64,000 bases of DNA, taken from Megamonas sp. UBA1796 (lineage in GTDB: Bacteria; Bacillota; Negativicutes; Selenomonadales; Selenomonadaceae). Positions within the stretch are counted from its first letter, which is position 1. Each line of letters starts with the position of its first letter. The translations under genes were made by a program, and so were the position numbers. Where the stretch lies: NCBI GenBank assembly GCA_002319795.1, contig DCFU01000013.1, forward strand, positions 49,243 through 113,242. The letters are read 5' to 3'. Under the pieces are notes generated by a model. It saw only the letters and a list, made by a program, of their open reading frames with translations. It did not search any database and had not been told where the DNA came from. Positions 51,931 through 60,054 of the stretch are shown in pieces.

Positions 51931-53547
51931 ATGTTATCTTTGAATAAGGAAAGCATAAAGGATATGGCGGCCTGGAAGGCCGCCGGAGTTGCCGGACTGG
52001 ATTTTGACCGTGAGAAGATGGTGCGGGCCACGAAGGAAAATCCTATTTGGGTACATTTTGGCGCGGGTAATATTTTTCGCGGCTTTATCGCGATGCTGCA
52101 GCAGGAGCTGCTTGGAAAAGGCAAGGCAGACCGCGGTATCATTGCGGTGGAGACCTATGATGAGGAAATCGTGGAGAAAATTTATCGTCCCTATGATAAT
52201 CTTGGTTTGCAGGTCATCATGAATGTCGATGGCAGCTTTGAAAAGACCATCATTGGCAGTCTGGCAGACGGTCTGATAGGGGATGCCTCGGAGTCTGCGG
52301 ACTGGGCAGCCCTGCAGGAAATATTCAAAAAACCGTCACTGCAGATGGCAAGCTTTACGATTACAGAAAAAGGCTACAAAATAAAGAATTTACAGGGAGC
52401 CTATACGGCAGAGGTTGCGGATGATATCGCCAAAGGACCGGCGGCCCCGCATAACGTAATGTCCAAGGTGGTTGCCCTGGCCTATACGCGTTATAAGAGC
52501 GGGCAGCTTCCAATTGCTTTTGTGAGTATGGATAATTGTTCGCATAATGGCGAAAAACTTTGTGCTTCTGTACAGGAAATAGCTGGAGCCTGGGCAGCAA
52601 ATGGTCTTGTTGACAAAGGCTTTGTCGAGTATCTTGCAGACTCGCAGAAGGTATCTTTCCCATGGAGTATGATCGATAAGATTACGCCGCGTCCGGCAGA
52701 CAGCGTGAAAGAAGCACTGGTGCAGAGCGGTATCGCAAATATCGAACCCGTGCAGACTAAAAAGCATACGTATATCGCACCGTTTGTTAATACGGAAAGG
52801 CCGCAGTACCTTGTCGTTGAGGATCATTTTCCAAATGGACGCCCAGCCTTGGAAGCTGCAGGCGTGATGTTTACGGATCGCTCCACGGTAAATCGTGTGG
52901 AGAAGATGAAGGTATGTACCTGTCTGAATCCGCTGCATACGGCCCTGGCTGTATACGGCTGTCTCATGGGGTATACCCTGATCGCTGATGAAATGAAGAA
53001 TCCGCTGCTCAAGAAGCTTATTGAGAAGATTGGCTATGATGAAGGTATGCCGGTTGTTGTGGATCCGAAGATATTGAAGCCGATGGACTTTATCAAAGAG
53101 GTCATAGAGGTTCGTGTGCCGAATCCGTATATTCCGGATACACCGCAGCGTATTGCCTGTGATACTTCGCAAAAGGTCGGTATCCGTTTCGGCGAAACCA
53201 TTAAGGCATATTGCAGCCGCAGTGAGCTGGATGTGAAGAGCTTGGAATATATCCCTCTGGCGATTGCGGGCTGGTGCCGTTATCTTATGGGGATCGATGA
53301 TGCGGGTGCGCCGTTCGCATTGAGTCCGGATCCGTTGCTTGATATGCTGACACCTTGTGTGGCAGGTGTAGAACTTGGCAAGCCAGAGACGGCCGCAGGC
53401 AAGCTCAAGCCAATTCTCTCGAACGAGACGATTTTTGGCATGGACCTGTATGCTGTAGGGCTTGGAACTAAGATTGAGGTTTATTTTGCCGAGCTCGTTG
53501 CCGGTAAAGGTGCTGTAAAAGCTGTATTAGAAAAATATCTGAGTTAA
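51931..53547 (+). CDS. uxuB: Fructuronate reductase (mannitol dehydrogenase family)
   Basis: 538 aa. NAD-dependent interconversion of D-fructuronate and D-mannonate. N-terminal Rossmann motif VHFGAGNIFRGF and the family catalytic K...NxxH region (KVCTCLNPLHTALA) are present. The pairing with uxuA fixes the role as UxuB rather than mannitol dehydrogenase or tagaturonate reductase. AGAGAAGAGAGG precedes the ATG. Confidence 0.92.
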   Translation: MLSLNKESIKDMAAWKAAGVAGLDFDREKMVRATKENPIWVHFGAGNIFRGFIAMLQQELLGKGKADRGIIAVETYDEEIVEKIYRPYDNLGLQVIMNVDGSFEKTIIGSLADGLIGDASESADWAALQEIFKKPSLQMASFTITEKGYKIKNLQGAYTAEVADDIAKGPAAPHNVMSKVVALAYTRYKSGQLPIAFVSMDNCSHNGEKLCASVQEIAGAWAANGLVDKGFVEYLADSQKVSFPWSMIDKITPRPADSVKEALVQSGIANIEPVQTKKHTYIAPFVNTERPQYLVVEDHFPNGRPALEAAGVMFTDRSTVNRVEKMKVCTCLNPLHTALAVYGCLMGYTLIADEMKNPLLKKLIEKIGYDEGMPVVVDPKILKPMDFIKEVIEVRVPNPYIPDTPQRIACDTSQKVGIRFGETIKAYCSRSELDVKSLEYIPLAIAGWCRYLMGIDDAGAPFALSPDPLLDMLTPCVAGVELGKPETAAGKLKPILSNETIFGMDLYAVGLGTKIEVYFAELVAGKGAVKAVLEKYLS

Positions 53548-53558
53548 TCCTTTGACTT

Positions 53559-53620
53559 AAGAAACCACGGATTCCATGCACTCTTGTCAAGATGACAAAG
53601 TGAATGCATCCGTGGTTCTT
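53559..53620 (+). terminator. Terminator after uxuB
   Basis: AAGAAACCACGGAT and ATCCGTGGTTCTT outer arms with an inner TTGTCA/TGACAA hairpin. Confidence 0.75.
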
Positions 53621-53644
53621 ACTATATAACAGATACTGCATAAT

Positions 53645-53680
53645 AGAGAGCTGTCGGGAAAAGAGCAGCTCTCTGTTTTT
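53645..53680 (+). terminator. Second terminator-like hairpin
   Basis: Perfect AGAGAGCTG and CAGCTCTCT arms followed by GTTTTT. Lies in the gene-free stretch 53548-53997, which also has a TGCTGTCT/AGACAGCA stem near 53708-53735. Confidence 0.65.
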
Positions 53681-53900
53681 GCAGCATCCGGTAATATGAT
53701 ACAGGCTGCTGTCTTTGCTTTGGCAGAGACAGCAGGGAATATATGAACTGTGTTACCGTGCTTATAGATCCTTTGGGCGTAGATAGCAGAGCGTATACAT
53801 GACAGGGTTCTGCGCAGGTGCTTTTAGGTTCCATCAAGCGACAGACAGAAGTTTTTTAATGTATAAGGATGAGCTCCTCGAATGGGAGGCTGCAAATATA

Positions 53901-53940
53901 AAAATTGCGTAGAGTGTTTTGTGCACTCTACGCAATTTTT
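53901..53940. terminator. Bidirectional terminator before the MHS transporter gene
   Basis: AAAATTGCGTAGAGTG and CACTCTACGCAATTTTT, perfect 16-base arms. Confidence 0.9.
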
Positions 53941-53997
53941 ATGAATCATGTATGATATTCTAAGATATAAAATTTACCGGATACAACGCAGCCGATG

Positions 53998-55338
53998 TTA
54001 CATTGCATCGTCCAAATCGTTTAGATCTCTGCCGGTGATATCCTCTGAGACATAGGCGCTCCAAAAGCTGGACAGAGAGAAAATGATGATCATAATCGCA
54101 ATAGGCCACCAGCTTCCTGTAGTGGCGGAGACCCAGCCCGCAGCGATCAAAGGGCCAAAACCTGTAGCGATGAGACCGGCTATTTCTTTTGCCAGGGAAA
54201 CCAAAGTCATGCGGCTTTTGGCACCAAACAATTCTGACAGGGTTACATTCTCCAGGGCAAACAATCCCTGAACGCCCACATTGAGTCCGATGATCATGGC
54301 AACTGTCAATACAACAGTATCTTTGGAATTTATCATGATCATCATCGGAATGGCGTAAAATGCCATAGCTAAGGACAAAATCATGTACATTTTTCTTCTG
54401 CCAAATTTGTCTCCGAGATAACCAACCAAAGGTATGGTTATAAATGAAATCAAGGAAGAAATAATATTCGCATCCGTGGCAACTGTTTTTTGCAATGCGA
54501 GCACAGTGACCATGAATCCGGCTAAGTATGTTTGCAAGAGTCCGCTATTGCCAGCCTGACCAAAACGCAGTCCCAAAGCAACTGCAAAGCTCTTTTTGCC
54601 TTTCTTGCTGCGATGCATTTGGCTGACGCCTGTAGATATTTGTTTTTCTCGTTCTTCTTCCAGCAATTTCTTTTTCTCGGCCATGACCGGACTTTCTTTT
54701 ATAAAAAGACGAATTAGAATTGCGAAAATCATGACAACAAAAGACGCATAAAATGGAATTCTCCATCCCCAGGTAAGTAAAGCTTCTTTGTCCATATTCA
54801 TTAGAATGACGGTCCAAATCAGATTTGCCAATAACGTACCGGAAGAAGTACCTAAGCAGACAAGACTGCCAATCAGCCCTCTGGTTTTCGTCTCACAGAA
54901 TTCGGCTACCATGATGCCAGCTCCGCTTATCTCGGCACCAGCACCCAAGCCTTGGAGAATTCTTAAAGCAACCAGACCGACAGGAGCTAATATGCCGACC
55001 TCTTGATATGTCGGTAAAAAGCCAATAAGAGTAGAGGCCAGTCCCATAAGCGTTATGGTGGCAAAAAGAACGGTTCTACGTCCTAATTTGTCGCCTATAC
55101 GACCAAAAATAACAGCACCAACGAGCCGGGCGATATATCCTGCACCGTAAGTTCCCATCGACATGATGAGCCCCATGGCCGGATCCGAATTTGGGAAAAA
55201 AACCTCAGTGAATACGATAGCGGCTGCTAGAGAATACAACTGAAAATCCATGAATTCCATGGCTGTTCCCAGCCATCCGCTTGCTGCGACTTTGACCAAT
55301 TCCTTTGTTTCGATTTGATAACCATTTTTTTGACTCAA
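53998..55338 (-). CDS. MFS transporter, metabolite:H+ symporter (ShiA/ProP-like)
   Basis: 446 aa, 12 membrane segments. Begins with the MHS pattern SGWLGTAMEFMDFQLYSLAA, then the loop FGRIGDKLGRRTVL and RILQGLGAGAEISGA. MHS members carry shikimate, citrate, proline/betaine, ketoglutarate and similar compounds. Co-oriented 82 bases downstream of the RspB-like dehydrogenase gene, so its substrate is probably the polyol acid that enzyme oxidises. Confidence 0.87.
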   Translation of the reverse strand: MSQKNGYQIETKELVKVAASGWLGTAMEFMDFQLYSLAAAIVFTEVFFPNSDPAMGLIMSMGTYGAGYIARLVGAVIFGRIGDKLGRRTVLFATITLMGLASTLIGFLPTYQEVGILAPVGLVALRILQGLGAGAEISGAGIMVAEFCETKTRGLIGSLVCLGTSSGTLLANLIWTVILMNMDKEALLTWGWRIPFYASFVVMIFAILIRLFIKESPVMAEKKKLLEEEREKQISTGVSQMHRSKKGKKSFAVALGLRFGQAGNSGLLQTYLAGFMVTVLALQKTVATDANIISSLISFITIPLVGYLGDKFGRRKMYMILSLAMAFYAIPMMIMINSKDTVVLTVAMIIGLNVGVQGLFALENVTLSELFGAKSRMTLVSLAKEIAGLIATGFGPLIAAGWVSATTGSWWPIAIMIIIFSLSSFWSAYVSEDITGRDLNDLDDAM

Positions 55339-55420
55339 AATACTGTACCGCCCTTCAATTTTTAAATCTAGTTAAAGTTCTTAGTGTATCATCTCTGTTT
55401 TTTATCTATTTTGTGTACAT

Positions 55421-56437
55421 TTAAAATGTAAGCACTATTTTCAGGACATTCTCAGGATCTTCATCGTTTAATTTAAAGGCTTTTTCTGCTTCCTGAAAAG
55501 GGAACACATGCGTGATGATTTCCTTTGGCTGTACCTGTCCTTTTTTGAACCAATCAATGACTTCAGGGAAGCGATGATTGTTCAGACGTGTGCCGATGAT
55601 TTCAAGCTCGCGGCTCATGATATCAACCTGACGCAGTGCAAAATCTTCTGTCGTGAAGCCTAATACGACAACGCGGCCAGCTGGAGAAGGTAAATCGCGG
55701 ATGCAGGTTTGCAGGATTTTCGTATTTCCCGTAGCTTCATAAATCAAGTTGACGCCGTCACCATTGGCAAATTCTTTCATGGCGGCAACGATATCGGTTG
55801 TTTTGCCGTTGACAATCTTATCTGCACCTAATTGTTTGGCTTTTTCAAGACGGCTCTCAACGATATCGAGGATGGCTACTTTAGCACCCTTCATTTTAGC
55901 AACCTGCAGGATAATCAAGCCGATAGGGCCAGCACCGCAAATCAATACGGTATCGTCACTGCTCAAGCGGCCGCGATGGGCAACCTGTGCTCCAATAGCG
56001 AAAGGCTCTACAGTAGCGGCTACTTCCCAGGGAATATCCTTTGGCAACTGATTGATTTGTTCCTGATCAACAGCTGCGTATTCCTGGAAACCGCCGTCAC
56101 GATGTACTCCCATAACATTGAGCTCTTTGCAGACATTATGGTGTCCAATACGGCAGGCATAGCAATGGCCGCAGGAGACGACGGGATCAACCGCAACATG
56201 ATCGCCGATCGTTATATTTTTTGTTGCAGCACCAATTTTAACAATTTCACCGACAAATTCATGTCCTACCACACGTGGATAGGTAGCAAAGGCGTTTTTG
56301 CCATGGAAAATATGGACATCTGATCCACAAATTCCTGCGGCTTTAATTTTGACCAAAACCTGATTATCTGTGATTTCCGGAATATCACGTTCAACAACGT
56401 TGATTTTACCCGGGTTTTCGATAATAATAGCTTTCAT
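55421..56437 (-). CDS. Zinc-dependent MDR dehydrogenase, RspB/LgoD-like (L-gulonate/L-galactonate 5-dehydrogenase type)
   Basis: 338 aa. Catalytic zinc site AGICGSD and GHEFVG, structural zinc cysteines in CGHCYACRIGHHNVC, and NAD-binding GAGPIGL. Sequence such as YPRVVGHEFVGEIV, VAVDPVVSCGHCY and MGVHRDGGFQEYA resembles E. coli RspB and LgoD. Such enzymes oxidise L-gulonate or L-galactonate to fructuronate or tagaturonate; the neighbouring uxuB-uxuA would then take fructuronate to KDG. Alternatives are L-idonate or sorbitol-type dehydrogenases. AGGAGGAAT precedes the ATG. Confidence 0.82.
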   Translation of the reverse strand: MKAIIIENPGKINVVERDIPEITDNQVLVKIKAAGICGSDVHIFHGKNAFATYPRVVGHEFVGEIVKIGAATKNITIGDHVAVDPVVSCGHCYACRIGHHNVCKELNVMGVHRDGGFQEYAAVDQEQINQLPKDIPWEVAATVEPFAIGAQVAHRGRLSSDDTVLICGAGPIGLIILQVAKMKGAKVAILDIVESRLEKAKQLGADKIVNGKTTDIVAAMKEFANGDGVNLIYEATGNTKILQTCIRDLPSPAGRVVVLGFTTEDFALRQVDIMSRELEIIGTRLNNHRFPEVIDWFKKGQVQPKEIITHVFPFQEAEKAFKLNDEDPENVLKIVLTF

Positions 56438-56546
56438 TGTACATTCCTCCAGGTGATTCTTATAGTCTTCTTAAACAATTTGCGCGGCATTGTGATAGGA
56501 TTATCAAGTTTGCTGAACTATTGTTTAATTGTTGCTCCTAAATCAG

Positions 56547-56566
56547 TATACTACCATACTAGTGTG
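56547..56566. promoter_or_regulatory. Predicted GntR operator upstream of the RspB-like gene
   Basis: TATACTA-CCATAC-TAGTGTG, in the 56438-56821 divergent gap, about 110 bases before the dehydrogenase start. Confidence 0.7.
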
Positions 56567-56774
56567 CTTATTACAAGACCTAATTCAATATTTTTTCTGT
56601 AAATTTTCATTTTACCTACTTTTGAATAAAATGTTTATAAAGTGTACTTTGGTAGGAAAGCGTCACTGTATAATGATATATTATAATATGTAGTATCTGT
56701 ATCCATGTCACAGGAAAAGGCAGAGTAGGAGCAGCTTTTTCTTGCTTTGCAGAAATGATGATTCTATGGTAGAG

Positions 56775-56794
56775 TATATTGGTAGTCTAGTATA
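56775..56794. promoter_or_regulatory. Predicted GntR operator upstream of gntR
   Basis: TATATTG-GTAGTC-TAGTATA, 27 bases before the gntR start codon; suggests autoregulation. Confidence 0.7.
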
Positions 56795-56821
56795 CAAGTT
56801 GTTTTTTTAGGAGAGAGTCAT

Positions 56822-57523
56822 ATGAAATTAGAGATTTCAGCGAAAAAAGAACGTGAAACGACACGTGAATATGCGTTAAGGATTTTGAGTACGAATATTC
56901 TGCGCTTGCAGCTTGTTCCGGGGACAGCTTTGTCTGAACAGGAAATAGCCGGTGAACTGCATGTGAGCAGGACCCCGGTACGGGAAGCGTTCATTCATCT
57001 GGCCGAAGAGAGTTTGCTTAAAGTTTTGCCGCAGAAGGGCACCTATGTGGCGCGAATTAATCTGGAGCATGTGCAGGAATCTCTTTTTTTGCGGGCTAAA
57101 ATGGAACATGCTGTTATGGAATTGGCCTGTACGGAACCTTTTTCTGACGATATATTGTATGAGCTGCGGGAAAATATTCGGAGACAGCGGCTTTGTCTTG
57201 CGAAAGAACGGGAAGACTATACAGGCTTTTTTGAACTGGATGGTTTTTTTCATGGCATGATTTATCGGGGTTGTCATAAAGGACGTATTTGGAAAATGAT
57301 TGTACAGAACAGTCAGAATTATAATCGTGTACGCATACTGAGCCTTTCCATCGGTTCTTTTGAGATGGCCAAGCTCATACAGCAGCATGAAGAGATTGTG
57401 TCAGCTATTGCAAAACATGACTGGGAACTGGGTGCTGTAGTCATTGATCAACATATTCGCAAAGTGATTCCGGATTTAGAGGCTTTGGAAAAAAAGTATC
57501 CGGACTATTTTGAGCAGGCATAG
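56822..57523 (+). CDS. GntR-family regulator (FCD subgroup, UxuR/LgoR-like role)
   Basis: 233 aa. Winged helix (TREYALRILSTNILRLQLVPG, read as REYALRILSTNI then LVPGTALSEQEIAGEL, and HVSRTPVREAFIHL) and an FCD ligand domain. Divergent from the RspB-like gene and beside uxuAB. FCD regulators such as UxuR, ExuR and LgoR answer to sugar acids. The shared 20-bp operators make it the likely controller of this whole group. AGGAGAGAG precedes the ATG. Confidence 0.88.
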   Translation: MKLEISAKKERETTREYALRILSTNILRLQLVPGTALSEQEIAGELHVSRTPVREAFIHLAEESLLKVLPQKGTYVARINLEHVQESLFLRAKMEHAVMELACTEPFSDDILYELRENIRRQRLCLAKEREDYTGFFELDGFFHGMIYRGCHKGRIWKMIVQNSQNYNRVRILSLSIGSFEMAKLIQQHEEIVSAIAKHDWELGAVVIDQHIRKVIPDLEALEKKYPDYFEQA

Positions 57524-57612
57524 CGCGAGCATGCGTGGGAAATGTTGTATGCTAAAACAAATATCTGTAAGAGGTTTGCGTACACTTTATATATTAGTAT
57601 AGAATAACGTTG

Positions 57613-57657
57613 AAAGAAGACTACCATGCGGCAGTAATCGCATGATGGTCTTCTTTA
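57613..57657 (+). terminator. Terminator after gntR
   Basis: AAAGAAGACTACCATGCG and CGCATGATGGTCTTCTTT arms with one mismatch, then T-rich sequence. Confidence 0.8.
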
Positions 57658-58223
57658 TTTATGAAATTTTGATATAGGTTATATAATCTTTTGTAAAAAA
57701 TTTTTTGAATAATATAAAAAAATGTTATATTGCATATGATAATGAATGGATTGTTATATACATAAATTCTTGCTACAATATATTTTATGAAGCAATTCGC
57801 GCAAAGGAAAGAAAATATTTACCTAAGCTTTGCATAGTAAGATGTTTTATTTTAAAGACAGTTTTCTGTCTATTCCAACTATATACAATATATTGTATAT
57901 AGCTTATACTGGCAAAAACCGTATTTACTTCTATGCAATTTGTTTAGAAAGGCGGAGATGTTTAAACAAGAAAAAGAAGACAACTATATGTTCTGAATGA
58001 AAAATGGAAATAAGAAAGGGCACGAAACATAGGAAAGTGTCCCTAGAGAACTTAAAGGCTGAGGATTCAAATAAGAGAAGAGAACAAAATAAGTATACAG
58101 AAAATTCATTAAATAAAATCTATTTAACATATCATTTTGTCTTTCTTTTGGCAAGCTTCTATGTACCAGAGTATTTCTTATAATGCATTATTATGGTTTT
58201 ATAAATGGAAGGAGATATCATCT
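57658..58223. other. AT-rich leader region of the glutamate fermentation genes
   Basis: No convincing gene; a short frame at 57705-57902 looks accidental (AT-rich, no family, overlaps a palindrome). A GGGCAC/GTGTCCC hairpin lies near 58017-58044. No cobalamin riboswitch core was seen despite the B12-dependent mutase downstream. Confidence 0.5.
57879..57902. promoter_or_regulatory. Perfect 24-bp palindrome upstream of the glutamate operon
   Basis: CTATATACAATA and its exact complement TATTGTATATAG, with no spacer. A TATACT box follows at 57905. Candidate operator for an unknown regulator. Confidence 0.6.
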
Positions 58224-59480
58224 ATGGTTTTAAAAAGAAAAATGCCAAGCCTTGCTACGCAGATATTTATCGGCCTTATATTAGGCGTCATTTTCGGGGC
58301 ACTTTTCCCGGAAATAGGAAAAACACTTAAGCCGCTTGGCGATGCCTTTATACGGATGATTAAAATGATTGTAGTTCCACTTATTTTCAGTTCATTGATC
58401 ATGGGTATTGCTGGTACCGGAGACTTTAAAAAGTTGGGTATTCTCGGTGGAAAATCAATTATATGGTTTGAATTTGCTACCACGATTGCGTTGATTGTAG
58501 GCCTGATTTCGGTAAATGTTTTACAGCCGGGCGTGGGCGTTACGGTACAGGCCAGCGCTTCTGATGCTGTCACGGCTGCGGCTGGAAAGCATTTGGATCA
58601 TGTGCAGATGCTGCTCAACATCATTCCGTCGAACATTGTGGATGCCATGTCGCGGCAGGACATGCTGCAGATTATTTTCTTTTCCTGTTTCTTTGCAGTA
58701 GCGGCTGCGGCGGCCGGAGATAATGGCCGCCATGTCATTAATCTCGCCACGGATGTCGCCAATATCATGTTCAAGTTCACTGGCTATGTCATGTATTTGG
58801 CACCGTACGGCATTTTTGGTTCCATGGCCTATACGGTTGGTATGTATGGCCTTGGTATGTTGCTGCCGCTGGGTAAGCTCATCGGTTCTTTGTACCTGAC
58901 ACTCATCATATTCCTGGCGATTGTCATAGGGATTGCGTCTTTCCTGACGAAGGTGAATTTTTATCATTTAATTCGGGCTATCAAGGAACCACTGACATTG
59001 GCTTTTTGTACAGCGGCCAGCGAGGCAGCTTTGCCGATTGCTATGGAAAAATTGGAGAAATTTGGCGTGCCAAAGCATATCGTAACTTTCGTGTTGCCGC
59101 TGGGTTATACCTTTAATCTGGATGGGTCTACACTTTATAGTGCATTGGCTACCGTGTTCATCGCACAGGTTTATGGCATAGATTTCCCTATAGAATCGCA
59201 GATTCTCATGCTGATTACTCTCATGCTTTCAACGAAAGGCATCGCCGCGGTTCCGGGTGCATCCCTTATCGTTATTGCTGGTACGGCGGCTGCGTTCGGA
59301 CTGCCAGTTGAAGGGATTGCCATTATCCTTGGCGTAGACCGTGTACTTGATATGGCCCGTACTTGCTGCAATGTTACTGGAAACTGTATAGCTGCGGTAG
59401 TTGTAGCGCGTTGGGAAAAAGTATTGCCGGACGAAACACTGCAGAAAGCTTATAAGCTGGATTACAACGGCGTCGAGTAA
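58224..59480 (+). CDS. Dicarboxylate/amino acid:cation symporter (DAACS), copy 2, probable glutamate importer
   Basis: 418 aa. Alike with the 39085 copy: RMIKMIVVPLIFSSLIMGIAGTGDF region, CTAASEAALPI, FNLDGSTLY, and helix 8 DRVLDMARTCCNVTGN. Helix 8 keeps Asp and Arg for an acidic amino acid, and again has Asn at the GltPh Asp405 position. ATG 58224 follows GGAAGGAGA; an in-frame extension to 58137 has no site. Heads the glutamate mutase/methylaspartase cluster, which supports glutamate uptake. Confidence 0.88.
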   Translation: MVLKRKMPSLATQIFIGLILGVIFGALFPEIGKTLKPLGDAFIRMIKMIVVPLIFSSLIMGIAGTGDFKKLGILGGKSIIWFEFATTIALIVGLISVNVLQPGVGVTVQASASDAVTAAAGKHLDHVQMLLNIIPSNIVDAMSRQDMLQIIFFSCFFAVAAAAAGDNGRHVINLATDVANIMFKFTGYVMYLAPYGIFGSMAYTVGMYGLGMLLPLGKLIGSLYLTLIIFLAIVIGIASFLTKVNFYHLIRAIKEPLTLAFCTAASEAALPIAMEKLEKFGVPKHIVTFVLPLGYTFNLDGSTLYSALATVFIAQVYGIDFPIESQILMLITLMLSTKGIAAVPGASLIVIAGTAAAFGLPVEGIAIILGVDRVLDMARTCCNVTGNCIAAVVVARWEKVLPDETLQKAYKLDYNGVE

Positions 59481-59487
59481 TAACTGG

Positions 59488-59519
59488 TTCATCCATGGAG
59501 GATTTTCTCCATGGATGAA
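59488..59519 (+). other. Perfect 13-bp hairpin between carrier and mutase genes
   Basis: TTCATCCATGGAG and CTCCATGGATGAA with a 6-base loop and no T run. Probably an intercistronic mRNA element that adjusts relative expression. Confidence 0.6.
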
Positions 59520-59622
59520 ATCCATAAGAGTCTGGGATTTGCAAAGACACACTGCTTCAGGCAAACCAGGTTTGCGTTGTGGATTATGATTTAAGAACAC
59601 ATAGAAAAGGGGAAATTTAAGG

Positions 59623-60054
59623 ATGGAAAACAGCAAGACTAAAATCGTTTTAGGTGTTATTGGAGCAGATTGCCATGCAGTTGGCAATAAGATTCTGAAT
59701 TATGCCTTTACCGCCGCTGGCTGTGAGGTAATCAATCTGGGTGTATTGGTCAGTCAGGAGGAATTTGTCAATGCGGCGATTGAAACCAATGCAAAGGCAA
59801 TTCTGGTAGCATCGCTTTATGGCCACGGAGAAATTGATTGCCGCGGACTCAGAGATCGTTGCCAGGAGGCCGGACTGGGAGATATTTTATTATATCTTGG
59901 TGGCAATCTGGTTGTTGGTAAGGCAGACTTTACATTGGTTAAAAAGAAATTTATGGATATGGGATATGACAAAGTATATGCACCGGGCACATTGCCGGAT
60001 GAGGTAATCGACGATTTGAAAAATGATTTATCAAAAAGGGGTATCTTAATGTGA
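59623..60054 (+). CDS. glmS: Glutamate mutase sigma (S) subunit
   Basis: 143 aa. Small cobalamin-binding subunit of glutamate mutase (L-glutamate to (2S,3S)-3-methylaspartate). B12 lower-ligand motif DCHAVGNKI near residue 15 with the histidine that replaces dimethylbenzimidazole, then SLYGHGE and YLGGNLVVG typical of GlmS/MutS-B12. Followed by mutL with a GTGA overlap. Not to be confused with glucosamine-6-phosphate synthase, also called glmS. Confidence 0.96.
   Translation: MENSKTKIVLGVIGADCHAVGNKILNYAFTAAGCEVINLGVLVSQEEFVNAAIETNAKAILVASLYGHGEIDCRGLRDRCQEAGLGDILLYLGGNLVVGKADFTLVKKKFMDMGYDKVYAPGTLPDEVIDDLKNDLSKRGILM

Noticed and set aside
53622..53837. Minus-strand 71-codon frame in the uxuB-MHS gap
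   Set aside because: It overlaps terminator-like stems, has no ribosome binding site and resembles nothing known.
57705..57902. 65-codon AT-rich open frame before the glutamate operon
   Set aside because: No ribosome binding site, no family resemblance, and its end falls in a perfect palindrome.
57524..58223. Possible cobalamin riboswitch upstream of the B12-dependent mutase cluster
   Set aside because: No B12-box or other conserved core found on the plus strand.
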